A stretch of 64,000 nt of DNA from UBA7703 sp963667195 (GCA_963667195.1 OY762962.1:2604001-2668000), one strand, 5' to 3'. Positions 17,865-30,301 are shown, numbered from the stretch's first letter. Notes: generated by a model not told the origin, from the sequence alone. Program-made: numbers and translations.

Positions 17865-18070
17865 AGCGGATCTTGATCGCAATCGTCCGTGGATATAAAA
17901 AATTCATTTCGCCTCTACTGCCGCCGAGTTGTCGCTTTACACCGACCTGCTCGGAATATGCGATGGAGGCAATCTCCAAGCACGGAGCCATGAAAGGCAG
18001 CATGCTTGCCATTTGGCGCATTCTTCGCTGCAACCCGTTTTGCAAAGGCGGATACGATCCCGTTCCGTAA
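17861..18070 (+). CDS. yidD: Membrane protein insertion efficiency factor YidD
   Basis: 69 residues, start overlapping rnpA by 4 bp. The family pattern is complete: an amphipathic basic N-terminus (RGYKKFISPLLPPSCRF) and the three conserved cysteines in CRFTPTCSEYA, RILRCNPFCKGGYDPVP. It assists YidC- and Sec-dependent insertion at the inner face of the membrane and lies directly upstream of yidC. Confidence 0.96.
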   Translation: MKRILIAIVRGYKKFISPLLPPSCRFTPTCSEYAMEAISKHGAMKGSMLAIWRILRCNPFCKGGYDPVP

Positions 18071-18138
18071 CGCAAGGCATTTCTTTTTACTAATTTTAAA
18101 ATCAAATACCCGTATATAGAGAGAGGAGGGCATCCCCC

Positions 18139-19113
18139 TTGCAAGGCGATTTCTTCATTACTCAATGGGCATTCCTCGGAATGCGCTGGCTTTACGAAGC
18201 CCTGACCAACGAAAGCATCATTCTCACGATTATCATCTCGACGTTGATCATCCGGTTATTGACCGTATTTGGTGATATCCGCTCGAGAAAATCCTCCATG
18301 AAGATGGCGGCGGTACAGCCCCAGCTCGACAAACTCAAGAAGAAATACGAAAAAGACCCGCAGCGCCTCAACGCGGAACAGCAGAAGTTCATGCGCGAAA
18401 ACGGCGTGAGCATGTTTGGCGGCTGTTTGCCGATGCTCATCACCATGCCGCTGTTCTTCATTTTCATCGCGGCGTTCCGTCAATGGGGCAACGAGATGAT
18501 GGTTCGCCTGATTCTCACGCTCGACGACAACAAGGACAAGGGCATTGAGCTCTTCCAGACATTTAAGTTTTTCTGGATCAACAACCTCTGGATGCCGGAC
18601 AACGGCTTTTCTCCGGTTATCGCGACCGCAAAGGAATTCTTTGGCGCCGCGAACAAGGAACTGCCCAAGCTGCTCTATTTCCAGCAGCATCCGGAAGCGC
18701 TCCAGCGGTTTGTGGATCTCGGGTTCTTCGTCAAGAGCGGGAACGGCTACGCCCTCGCGACGCTGACGGACGATCTGGCCACCAAGTACACCGCGCTGAT
18801 GGCGCCTTGTGCTGACCTCTACAAGGGATTCAACAACGGTTGGTTTATCTTCCCGGTTCTCGCGGGCGGATCGACGTATCTCTCCACCTGGATCATGCAA
18901 AAGAACCAGCCAAAGAGCGACGCGACAGCAAGCACGAACAAGGTGATGAACTGGCTGATGCCGGTCATGTCGTTTGTATTCTGTTTGCAGTACAACGCAA
19001 GCTTTGCGGTGTATTGGACGTTTAGCAATATCTTCTCGCTCGGTACGACGCTTCTGATCAACCGCTCGTTTGCGAAGCAGAAGCTTACGGTTACGGAGGT
19101 TAGCGACAAATGA
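18139..19113 (+). CDS. yidC: Membrane protein insertase YidC/Oxa1
   Basis: 324 residues from TTG 18139, with GGAGGG 8 bp upstream. The Oxa1 core helices are present (IILTIIISTLIIRLLTVFGD with the groove Arg, MFGGCLPMLITMPLFFIFIAAF, and C-terminal helices ending SNIFSLGTTLLINRSF). There is no signal lipobox, unlike most SpoIIIJ-type proteins. Between the second and third core helices lies a long insertion of roughly 120 residues (from about 115 to 235) where most Gram-positive YidC have a short loop. Its stop overlaps the khpB start. Confidence 0.92.
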   Translation: MQGDFFITQWAFLGMRWLYEALTNESIILTIIISTLIIRLLTVFGDIRSRKSSMKMAAVQPQLDKLKKKYEKDPQRLNAEQQKFMRENGVSMFGGCLPMLITMPLFFIFIAAFRQWGNEMMVRLILTLDDNKDKGIELFQTFKFFWINNLWMPDNGFSPVIATAKEFFGAANKELPKLLYFQQHPEALQRFVDLGFFVKSGNGYALATLTDDLATKYTALMAPCADLYKGFNNGWFIFPVLAGGSTYLSTWIMQKNQPKSDATASTNKVMNWLMPVMSFVFCLQYNASFAVYWTFSNIFSLGTTLLINRSFAKQKLTVTEVSDK

Positions 19114-20003
19114 GGAGTATGGAGTTTTCGGGTCACAGCGTTGACGAGGCGATCTTTATCGGCTTAAACGAAATGGGCGTGACCATCGACGAAGTCGAGA
19201 TCGAAACCATCCAATCCGAGAGCAAGGGCCTGTTCGGCATCGGCGCAAAGCAGGCGGTTGTCCGTCTGACGCAACGCGAAGTGCCGCTCGTCATGGAGAT
19301 GGAGCAGGTCTATCGCAAAGAGAAAGAAGCGAGTTTTCAACAGCGCCGCGAGCAGCCGCAGAGAAACGCGGAGCGCCGCCCCGAACGCCGCGACTTTGAC
19401 CGCGGTGAGCGCACGGACAGAGGCCCGCGCACGCCCTCGTCGGCACCGTATGGCGCGCCGAGACGCGACAACGCGCCGCGCGGCCCGCAGAGCCACGATC
19501 GCATGCCGGAAGCTGCTCAGCAGGAGAACTTTGACTACAGCGAAGAGCTCGCAAAGAACACGCCCTGCGCGGTGTTCCTCAGCGAACTGCTCGCGAAGAT
19601 GAACAACCCCGCGCCGGTTCTCGCGGCGGACACGGATAACGGACTTCGCCTCTGCATCGACGCGGAGACGATGGGTCTTCTCATCGGCAGACGCGGCGAA
19701 ACGCTCGACGCCATGCAGTATCTTGTTTCGCTTGTGGCGAACAAGAACCGCAAAGAGGAAGGCTACATCCGCGTAACGCTCGACACCGAGGGGTATCGTT
19801 CCCGCCGGGAAGAGACGCTCAAACGGCTCGCGCGCAAAAACGCGATGCACGTCAAGCAGACCGGGCGTCCCGTTTCGATGGAGCCCATGAACCCCTACGA
19901 GCGGCGCATACTCCACAGCGCGCTGCAGGGATTCACTGGAGTGACCACGCACAGCGAGGGTGAGGAACCCAACCGCCACGTCGTCATTACCCCAAGCAAG
20001 TAA
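19110..20003 (+). CDS. khpB: RNA-binding protein KhpB (Jag)
   Basis: 297 residues, overlapping yidC by 4 bp. Jag_N domain at residues 1-50 (MEFSGHSVDEAI, GLFGIGAKQAVV). A long Arg/Gln/Pro-rich low-complexity linker covers about 70-145. A KH domain follows (LIGRRGETLDAMQYLVSLVAN) and then an R3H domain (PMNPYERRILHSAL). KhpB pairs with KhpA as a broad RNA chaperone affecting cell elongation and division. The low-complexity linker is longer and more basic than usual. Confidence 0.94.
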   Translation: MRSMEFSGHSVDEAIFIGLNEMGVTIDEVEIETIQSESKGLFGIGAKQAVVRLTQREVPLVMEMEQVYRKEKEASFQQRREQPQRNAERRPERRDFDRGERTDRGPRTPSSAPYGAPRRDNAPRGPQSHDRMPEAAQQENFDYSEELAKNTPCAVFLSELLAKMNNPAPVLAADTDNGLRLCIDAETMGLLIGRRGETLDAMQYLVSLVANKNRKEEGYIRVTLDTEGYRSRREETLKRLARKNAMHVKQTGRPVSMEPMNPYERRILHSALQGFTGVTTHSEGEEPNRHVVITPSK

Positions 20004-20018
20004 GAGGCACAATCGTGA

Positions 20019-20062
20019 GCCGCCGCAATTAACGCGGCGGCTCGTGTTCTATTTTGGAAGCT
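20019..20062 (+). terminator. Terminator-like hairpin after khpB
   Basis: GAGCCGCCGC pairs with GCGGCGGCTC around an AATTAAC loop, followed by a T-containing tract. It separates khpB from mnmE. Confidence 0.7.
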
Positions 20063-20099
20063 TGTTTCAGCTTTTTACCGATCATTTTTGGAGATAAAC

Positions 20100-21404
20100 A
20101 TGGAAGACACCATCTACGCACCATCCTCCGCCATCGGCGGCGCGATTGCGATCATTCGCGTCTCCGGCACGGAAGCGGACAAAGTGAAGCTCCTGTTGGA
20201 TCGCGACCCGACGCAAACGCCGCGGGAAATGGTTCACGCACGGCTTACGCTGTCCGGCGAACTCATCGACGACTGCATGGCGGTCTATTTTTCCGCGCCG
20301 CGCAGCTACACGGGCGAGGACATGATCGAGCTGAACGTCCACGGCGGCACACAGACGGTGCAGCGCGTGCTCGGGGCTCTTGCAACGCTCGGATTTCGTC
20401 CGGCAGATTGCGGAGAGTTCACCAAGCGCGCGTTCCTCAACGGGAAGATGGACTTATCCGCCGCGGAGGCTGTGATGGACGTGATCAACGCGGACGCAGA
20501 GCAGAGCTTGAAGTCCGCGCTCGCGCAGCTGCAGGGCAGCGTGAAGAGGGAGATTACGTCGGTCGAGGCGCTTCTGATAGACGCGCTTTCCGGTATCGAT
20601 GCGGCGATTGACTACCCGGACGAGGCGGAAGCGGACACGCTGGAAGCCCTGCCGGAGTCGCTGACGAGCGCGATTGCGCGCGTGGACGCGATGATCGCAA
20701 AAGCACGCAGAGGAAGGGTGCTCCGCGACGGACTGCGCGTTGCCATCGTCGGCAGACCGAACGTCGGGAAATCCTCACTCATGAACGCGATGCTCGGGAG
20801 CGATCGCGCGATTGTCACCGCAATTGCCGGAACCACGCGCGACATCATCGACGAGAAGGTGAGTATGGACGGCGTGCCCGTGCGGCTCATCGACACCGCA
20901 GGCATTCGCGAGGCGAACGACGAGGCGGAACAAATCGGCGTAAGTCGCGCGCGAGACGCGATGACCGGCGCGGATGTGGTTTGCCTCGTGTTGGACGCGT
21001 CCGTGCCGCTGACGGAGCAGGACGAGGCGCTCCTGCAAGAGACGCAGGGCGGCACGCGCATCGTCGTGCTGAACAAGAGCGATCTACCGCAGGCAAGCGG
21101 TTACGCAGGTGAAGCGATTCGCGTGAGCGCGAAGAGCGGGGAGGGCTTAGACGCGCTGCAAACGGCGATTCTCGCGCTGGCAGCGCCTGAACGCGCGGAC
21201 GGCACGACGATCACGAACGAGCGGCATATCCGCGCGCTGGAGCTCGCGCTCGCGGCGCTGCGCGAAGCGGAGACCGCGGACGAGCTCGACTGCGCCGCAA
21301 CGGACGTCAAGAACGCGCTGCATCACCTCGGCTCCATCACGGGAACCGATGTGGACGCAAGCGTGATCGACCGCATCTTTGAGCGATTCTGCGTGGGGAA
21401 ATGA
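20100..21404 (+). CDS. mnmE: tRNA uridine-5-carboxymethylaminomethyl modification GTPase MnmE
   Basis: 434 residues from ATG 20100, chosen because GGAG at 20091 is well placed; the in-frame TTG 20088 lies inside that site. The N-terminal formyl-THF-binding domain begins DTIYAPSSAIGGAI. The GTPase domain has GRPNVGKSS (near residue 218), DTAGIRE and NKSD. The C-terminus ends FCVGK, matching the FC(I/V)GK motif whose Cys is needed for activity. With MnmG it modifies U34 of tRNAs. Unlike in most Bacillota, mnmG and rsmG do not follow; a terminator and a convergent gene do. Confidence 0.95.
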   Translation: MEDTIYAPSSAIGGAIAIIRVSGTEADKVKLLLDRDPTQTPREMVHARLTLSGELIDDCMAVYFSAPRSYTGEDMIELNVHGGTQTVQRVLGALATLGFRPADCGEFTKRAFLNGKMDLSAAEAVMDVINADAEQSLKSALAQLQGSVKREITSVEALLIDALSGIDAAIDYPDEAEADTLEALPESLTSAIARVDAMIAKARRGRVLRDGLRVAIVGRPNVGKSSLMNAMLGSDRAIVTAIAGTTRDIIDEKVSMDGVPVRLIDTAGIREANDEAEQIGVSRARDAMTGADVVCLVLDASVPLTEQDEALLQETQGGTRIVVLNKSDLPQASGYAGEAIRVSAKSGEGLDALQTAILALAAPERADGTTITNERHIRALELALAALREAETADELDCAATDVKNALHHLGSITGTDVDASVIDRIFERFCVGK

Positions 21405-21429
21405 GGTTTCTAAAAAAAATGAGTTTAAA

Positions 21430-21462
21430 AAGAACCGGGATTGCTCCCGGTTCTTGTGCGTT
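21430..21462. terminator. Bidirectional intrinsic terminator
   Basis: A perfect 11-bp stem AAGAACCGGGA/TCCCGGTTCTT with loop TTGC (21430-21455), between the convergent mnmE and DUF695-like genes. Confidence 0.8.
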
Positions 21463-21472
21463 TTGGCGGTGA

Positions 21473-22225
21473 TCAGCCGAAGATGCCGCGCTTTTGGATG
21501 AACGCGGAGTCGAAATGCTCCATCACGCCGCCGTAGGTCTCGGCGGTCATGATCGCCTTCGTGGTGAGTTCGGTGATGGCTTCGGCGTTTAGCGGACTGA
21601 TCGCGTGCAGCACGATGTAGTAGGACGGTTCCCGCTCCGGGATGTAGTCGGTTTTGCCGATGGCGAAGCCCATCGCTTTGGCGTTTTCTCCGAAGAGGGT
21701 GCGCCCGCTTGCGCTCGGAAAATAGAAGTGCAGATTGACGCGGCGGTATGCGCTGAGGTCGTCTCCGCGCTGGCGGAGGGACTCGATATATCGCACGTTG
21801 TCGACCGACTGCCGCTTCGCGTTGTCCGGCACAAGCAAACGATAATAGGTTTGACGATTGGGCTCTTCCGCCTTGAAGCACTCCAGCCGGAGCGCGGTTT
21901 CCTCCGCGCAATAGGCCATGAGCGGAACGAGCAGACGCGCATCCGACGTATAGAAGTAATACCTGCGCTGCGCGCCAATATCGATGAACCCGACAAACGC
22001 GCAATGCTCACCTAGAATCCGCAGGCACTCGCGGCTGACGTTCTCCAGTGCGCGCTTTTCGTGCGCGGAAAACGCCTGCGACTCAGCTTTCTTTGGATAG
22101 CAGGAGAGATAGAGCAGCGTCGTGAAATCTCCGAGCGTGTCAAACTCGTCCACGTATTTCAAATCTACGTGAAACTGAGCGGGCAGGCCTTGCAATTCCC
22201 AATCGTAAACGTACCAATCAGCCAT
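21473..22225 (-). CDS. DUF695/RraB-like protein of unknown function
   Basis: 250 residues, no signal peptide or membrane segment. The N-terminal half (WYVYDWELQGLPAQFHVDLKY, then strands ending CAFVGFIDIGAQRRYYFYTS) resembles DUF695. The C-terminal half (VNLHFYFPSASGRTLFGENA, AMGFAIGK, YYIVLHA, TAETYGGVMEHFDS) resembles the RraB ferredoxin-like fold that in enterobacteria inhibits RNase E. Both assignments are by eye. It overlaps the 3' end of alaS by 8 bp on the same strand, so the two genes are translationally coupled. Confidence 0.6.
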   Translation of the reverse strand: MADWYVYDWELQGLPAQFHVDLKYVDEFDTLGDFTTLLYLSCYPKKAESQAFSAHEKRALENVSRECLRILGEHCAFVGFIDIGAQRRYYFYTSDARLLVPLMAYCAEETALRLECFKAEEPNRQTYYRLLVPDNAKRQSVDNVRYIESLRQRGDDLSAYRRVNLHFYFPSASGRTLFGENAKAMGFAIGKTDYIPEREPSYYIVLHAISPLNAEAITELTTKAIMTAETYGGVMEHFDSAFIQKRGIFG

Positions 22226-24014
22226 GGATCAATACCGCTTTGATGCGACGAACGCCAGCGCTCGACGCCTCCTCCTTCTTAATTTCAAACTTGCCAAGCT
22301 CGCCGGTGCGCGCCGCATGCGGGCCGCCGCAGATTTCGCGGCTGAAGCCCGGCACGGTGTACACCTTGACCTTGGAGCCGTATTTGCTCTCGAACAAACC
22401 GATGGCGCCGCTTGCCTTCGCTTCGTCGACGGTCATCTCTTCGCAGGTGATCTCGACATCCTTTGCGATGGCTTCATTGACGTATGCTTCCACGGCGGTG
22501 AGCTCCTCGGGAGTCACCTTGCGCGGGAAGCTGAAGTCGAAGCGCAGGCGCTCTGCGGTGATGTTGCTGCCCTTTTGCGCGACGTCCTCGGTGCCGAGCA
22601 CCTTGCGTAGGCCCGCCTGCAACAGGTGCGTCGCGGTGTGCAGACGCGCGGTCTCTTCGGTGTGATCGGCGAGACCACCCTGGAAGCGCTGCTCCGCACC
22701 CGCGTGCGAAAGCTCCTGATGCGCCTTGAACGCTTCGTCGAAGCCTGCAGCATCGACCGTGAGCCCGCGCTCTGCGGCGAGCTCCTGCGTCAACTCGATC
22801 GGGAAGCCGAACGTATCATATAGATGGAACGCGCTTACGCCGTCGATCATGCTGCCTTCCAGCGTGCCGACCAGACGCTCAAACTCGCGGATGCCCTTCT
22901 TGAGCGCGTGCTCGAATCTCTGCTCCTCTTTGGTGAGCTCGTCGAGAATCTTCGCGCGGTTCGCGTTGAGTTCGGGATAGAAATCGCCGTACTGCGCGAT
23001 GACCGCGTCGGAGACCACCGTCAGGCTGCCTTCGGGAATGCCGAGCTGCATTGCAAAACGAATGGCTCTGCGGATCAGGCGGCGGAGGATGTAGCCCTGA
23101 TCGACGTTGCTCGGCGTGATGCCGCGCTGATCGCCCAGCATGAACGTGGAGCAGCGCATGTGATCCGCGATGATGCGGAACATCCGCATGACTTCTTCGC
23201 TTTCGCCGTACGACTTGCCGGAGAGCTTCTCGATGGAGGCGATGATGCCCGCAAACGCGTCGGTATCATAGACGCTGCGAACGCCCTGCAGCGTCGCAAC
23301 CGTGCGGTCGAGGCCCATGCCGGTGTCGACATTCTTCTGCGCGAGCGGCTCAAACGAGCCATCCGCGGTCTTGTTGTATTCCATGAACACGTTGTTCCAG
23401 ATTTCGAGATACTTGCCGCAATCGCATCCGGCTTTGCAGTCCGGACCGCAGGGGGCCTTGCCGGTGTCGTAGAAGATCTCGGTATCCGGGCCGCAGGGTC
23501 CGGTCAAGCCGGCGGGACCCCACCAATTGTTCTTCTTCGGCAGGAAGACGATGTGGTTGGCTTTCACGCCCTGGCTGATCCAGCAGTCGTACGCAACCGT
23601 ATCGCGAGGTGCGTTTTCGTCGCCCTCAAAGCAGGTGAAGAACAGCAGGCTCGGGTCGATACCGAGCCACTTGAAGCTGGTCAAAAACTCCCAGGAATAC
23701 GCGATGGACTCCTTCTTAAAATAGTCACCCAGCGACCAGTTGCCGAGCATCTCAAAGAACGTGCAGTGCGAAGAGTCGCCGACTTCGTCGATATCGCCCG
23801 TGCGGACGCACTTCTGTACGTCGACAAGGCGCGTGCCTTCGGGGTGCTTTGCGCCCATGAGGTACGGCACCAGCGGATGCATGCCGGCCGTCGTGAACAG
23901 AACGGTAGGATCATTCTCCGGAATCAGCGACGCGGAAGGGATGATCGTATGCCCTTTGGAAACAAAGAAGTCGAGATAGAGTTGCCGAAGCTCTTTGCTG
24001 GTCATGGATCTCAT
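22218..24014 (-). CDS. alaS: Alanyl-tRNA synthetase lacking the C-Ala domain
   Basis: 598 residues against about 875 for typical bacterial AlaRS. The class II catalytic domain (FFVSKGHTIIPSASL, TFFEMLGNWSLGDYF, GMGLDRTVATLQG) and the tRNA-recognition helices are intact. The editing domain keeps its zinc/editing residues HTATHLL and CGGPHAARTGEL. The protein then stops after RRIKAVLIHG, where the coiled coil and C-Ala (dimerisation and tRNA-elbow binding) domains would begin. The stop is clean, and the next gene overlaps it, so this looks like a natural short form rather than a frameshift. Start at 24014 with AGGAG upstream; no T-box leader fits in the 40-nt 5' region. Confidence 0.93.
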   Translation of the reverse strand: MRSMTSKELRQLYLDFFVSKGHTIIPSASLIPENDPTVLFTTAGMHPLVPYLMGAKHPEGTRLVDVQKCVRTGDIDEVGDSSHCTFFEMLGNWSLGDYFKKESIAYSWEFLTSFKWLGIDPSLLFFTCFEGDENAPRDTVAYDCWISQGVKANHIVFLPKKNNWWGPAGLTGPCGPDTEIFYDTGKAPCGPDCKAGCDCGKYLEIWNNVFMEYNKTADGSFEPLAQKNVDTGMGLDRTVATLQGVRSVYDTDAFAGIIASIEKLSGKSYGESEEVMRMFRIIADHMRCSTFMLGDQRGITPSNVDQGYILRRLIRRAIRFAMQLGIPEGSLTVVSDAVIAQYGDFYPELNANRAKILDELTKEEQRFEHALKKGIREFERLVGTLEGSMIDGVSAFHLYDTFGFPIELTQELAAERGLTVDAAGFDEAFKAHQELSHAGAEQRFQGGLADHTEETARLHTATHLLQAGLRKVLGTEDVAQKGSNITAERLRFDFSFPRKVTPEELTAVEAYVNEAIAKDVEITCEEMTVDEAKASGAIGLFESKYGSKVKVYTVPGFSREICGGPHAARTGELGKFEIKKEEASSAGVRRIKAVLIHG

Positions 24015-24052
24015 ATGATAAAGCTACTCCTAACGGTTCAAATTTCCTATAT

Positions 24053-24082
24053 AGAATACAGCAAAAAAAGAGCGCTTGTCAA
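24053..24082 (-). promoter_or_regulatory. Sigma-A promoter for alaS
   Basis: Minus-strand TTGACA (24077-24082) and TATTCT (24053-24058) with an 18-bp spacer, about 39 bp before the alaS start. Confidence 0.65.
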
Positions 24083-24202
24083 CGCGACAGCGGGAAAGCA
24101 TCAAGACAGCGGGTCAAGACGCCTGCGTAACAACCCGTTGTGGAGGAAAGAGGCGGTAGATACAACCTTAAAATAATCACAAGAAAATTGTGCAAAAAAC
24201 AC

Positions 24203-24231
24203 TTGCAATTCGAAATCGAAAGCAGTAGAAT
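24203..24231 (+). promoter_or_regulatory. Upstream rRNA operon promoter (P1)
   Basis: TTGCAA, 17 bp, TAGAAT in an A-rich stretch, about 340 bp before the 16S gene. Confidence 0.5.
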
Positions 24232-24307
24232 AATCGAGCACCACAAAAGTGCTGGCAAAACGAGATCAAGCAAAGTCAAAACTTTGAAAAAAAGATTAAA
24301 AAAGTGG

Positions 24308-24336
24308 TTGACAAAACGAACTCTGATTGCTATACT
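24308..24336 (+). promoter_or_regulatory. Main rRNA operon promoter (P2)
   Basis: Perfect TTGACA, 17 bp spacer, TATACT. The 230-bp transcribed leader that follows carries the 16S processing arm; the rest of 24083-24572 contains no gene. Confidence 0.75.
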
Positions 24337-24412
24337 AAACAAGCTGTCCCGCGAGACAATCGCGAACAGCAAAGCCCCGAAAAACAGCATAAAAGCTGGG
24401 AAAACGGGCAGG

Positions 24413-24438
24413 AGCACCTTGAAAACTATATAGTGCAA
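24413..24438 (+). other. 16S pre-rRNA processing stem, 5' arm
   Basis: AGCACCTTGAAAACTATATA and the following bases are complementary, with two mismatches over 26 nt, to 26170-26195 downstream of 16S. The two arms would form the long RNase III stem that loops out 16S. Confidence 0.75.
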
Positions 24439-24573
24439 GAAACAAAAAACAAGCCAGTAATTCTGAGGCAAGGGTGCCGAAAGGTGCTTAAGTTAAAGAA
24501 TGAAATAACGCAACGAATTTGAGTGAGCGTACAAAGTAAGTGAGCTAACGGGTCCGAAAGGACTTGTCAGAGA

Positions 24574-26096
<1,523 letters not shown>

Positions 26097-26169
26097 GGGA
26101 GTACAACAAAAGTGTTCTAAGCGATCACGGTTTAGAGCAGCGTAGAAAACAAATTCGAGTTTGAGTTGA

Positions 26170-26195
26170 TTGCACTGTATAGTTTTGAAGGTGCT
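26170..26195 (+). other. 16S pre-rRNA processing stem, 3' arm
   Basis: Partner of 24413-24438 (see there). Located 75 nt after the mature 16S 3' end and before tRNA-Ala. Confidence 0.75.
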
Positions 26196-26244
26196 GGAAA
26201 CAGTACTTTCAAAAGGGCAAAAGGACGAAGGCCGGGATCACCGT

Positions 26245-26320
26245 GGGGGTGTAGCTCAGCTGGGAGAGCACCTGCTTTGCAAGCAGGGGGTCATCGGTTC
26301 GAACCCGTTCATCTCCACCA
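26245..26320 (+). tRNA. tRNA-Ala (anticodon UGC)
   Basis: Cloverleaf with acceptor GGGGGTG/CATCTCC, anticodon stem CCTGC-TTTGCAA-GCAGG, T-loop GTTCGAAC, and an encoded CCA end. Located in the 16S-23S spacer. Confidence 0.97.
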
Positions 26321-26345
26321 ACTTTCTTTCAGTGAAAGAAAGTTG
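26319..26345 (+). other. 12-bp hairpin starting in the tRNA-Ala CCA end
   Basis: CAACTTTCTTTC-AGT-GAAAGAAAGTTG is a perfect dyad with a 3-nt loop. Its left arm includes the last two bases of the tRNA CCA. A second small dyad GAAAGC-AAC-GCTTTC follows at about 26355-26370. Confidence 0.7.
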
Positions 26346-26405
26346 GACAAAGAAAGCAACGCTTTCTGGAGGATAGCGGCCAGAGCCGGAAGCCCGGAGT
26401 CATAT

Positions 26406-26482
<77 letters not shown>

Positions 26483-26483
26483 A

Positions 26484-26512
26484 GAGCACCTTGAAAACTG
26501 CATAGAGAGCGT
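26484..26512 (+). other. 23S pre-rRNA processing stem, 5' arm
   Basis: GAGCACCTTGAAAACTGCAT (a variant of the 16S leader box) is complementary to 29601-29625 after 23S. The rest of 26513-26696 is non-coding spacer with a small GCC-GTAA-GGC dyad near 26542. Confidence 0.75.
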
Positions 26513-26696
26513 TAAGTTAGTTTAGCGAGCGAGGCCGTAAGGCTGAGCGAGCGAAATGAAACGTAAAGCTAAGTAATTCGCGGAGAAAAAAGACATTAAG
26601 AAAAAAAATAGTAGGTAATTGTGAAATTATTCTACTGCAATTTCAAATGCCGAGAAAAAACTCATGCAGACTCGAGAGAGTCTAAGAGAGAACTAG

Positions 26697-29593
<2,897 letters not shown>

Positions 29594-29600
29594 AGTGAAT

Positions 29601-29625
29601 TACGCTCTGTGCAGTTTTCAAGGTG
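29601..29625 (+). other. 23S pre-rRNA processing stem, 3' arm
   Basis: TACGCTCTGTGCAGTTTTCA and following bases pair with 26488-26512, enclosing the 23S gene. Confidence 0.75.
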
Positions 29626-29643
29626 TTTACAAACACCACACCT

Positions 29644-29760
<117 letters not shown>

Positions 29761-29764
29761 TCCA

Positions 29765-29801
29765 AAAACAAAGCGTCCGCAACTGCGGACGCTTTGTTTT
29801 T
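29765..29801 (+). terminator. Intrinsic terminator of the rRNA operon
   Basis: Perfect 16-bp stem (29765-29780 with 29785-29800), loop AACT, A tract before and T tract after. Confidence 0.9.
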
Positions 29802-29833
29802 CTATCCCTGCAGATATTTACTCTTCCGTTCCT

Positions 29834-29863
29834 GAGCCAGCTTGCGCGCAGCGCTTGACTTGC
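29834..29863 (+). repeat. Post-terminator direct repeat, copy 1
   Basis: GAGCCAGCTTGCGC, an extra GC, then AGCGCTTGACTTGC. The sequence recurs at 30274-30301 (without the extra GC), so the 5S tail, terminator and this block form a repeated unit about 435 bp apart. Confidence 0.85.
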
Positions 29864-29864
29864 G

Positions 29865-30170
29865 ACATGACGGAGCGGCGCGCTGCCAGTGGCAGAGCAA
29901 GCGCCGCGGAGGAACGGAGAGCAAAGGAGCGGTAGGAGCAGGCTTTAGCCCCGACGCACCGCGACTATTGCGCACCGAGCGAGAGCCGAGCGCCCGCTGC
30001 GCGGGATGAAGCGCCGCGGAGGGTGAACGCCGGTGCCGTAGGCACGAAACAATCCACTGGATTGTTGAGAGGCGCGAACGGGCTGACATTCATGGCAGCC
30101 CCGGGAGGTAAGCAGCGGAGTTCTAGGAAGCCGCTTCAGCGGCAACGCAGAACGACGACTGCGAATCGAG
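29865..30170. other. GC-rich non-coding block of short dyads after the rRNA operon
   Basis: No convincing gene on either strand. It contains at least five short perfect dyads with 3-4 nt loops: CTGCC-AGT-GGCAG, CCCGC-TGC-GCGGG, GTGCC-GTA-GGCAC, CAATCC-ACT-GGATTG and GCCGC-TTCA-GCGGC. It lies between the two copies of the repeated 5S-tail unit. Confidence 0.6.
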
Positions 30171-30199
30171 CGGGAGAGTAGGTAGCCGCCGGAATCCAA
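30171..30199 (+). repeat. 5S 3'-end repeat, copy 2 (5S remnant)
   Basis: An exact 29-bp copy of 29737-29765, without the rest of a 5S gene upstream, and again followed at once by a strong terminator. Confidence 0.9.
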
Positions 30200-30240
30200 C
30201 AAAAAGAAGTCCCCTGCAACAGCAGGGGACTTCTTTTTGT
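30200..30240 (+). terminator. Second strong terminator after the 5S remnant
   Basis: About 18 bp of perfect stem (30200-30217 with 30222-30239), loop AACA. It has the same architecture as 29765-29801 but an unrelated stem sequence. Confidence 0.85.
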
Positions 30241-30273
30241 CAAATACAGGTGATGAACTACCCTCTCGGGCTT

Positions 30274-30301
30274 GAGCCAGCTTGCGCAGCGCTTGACTTG
30301 C
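30274..30301 (+). repeat. Post-terminator direct repeat, copy 2
   Basis: Second copy of the block at 29834-29863, lying 35 bp after the second terminator. Confidence 0.85.

Noticed and set aside
24015..24082. T-box riboswitch ahead of alaS.
   Set aside because: The promoter lies about 40 bp before the start codon, too close for a T-box, and no specifier loop or terminator is present.
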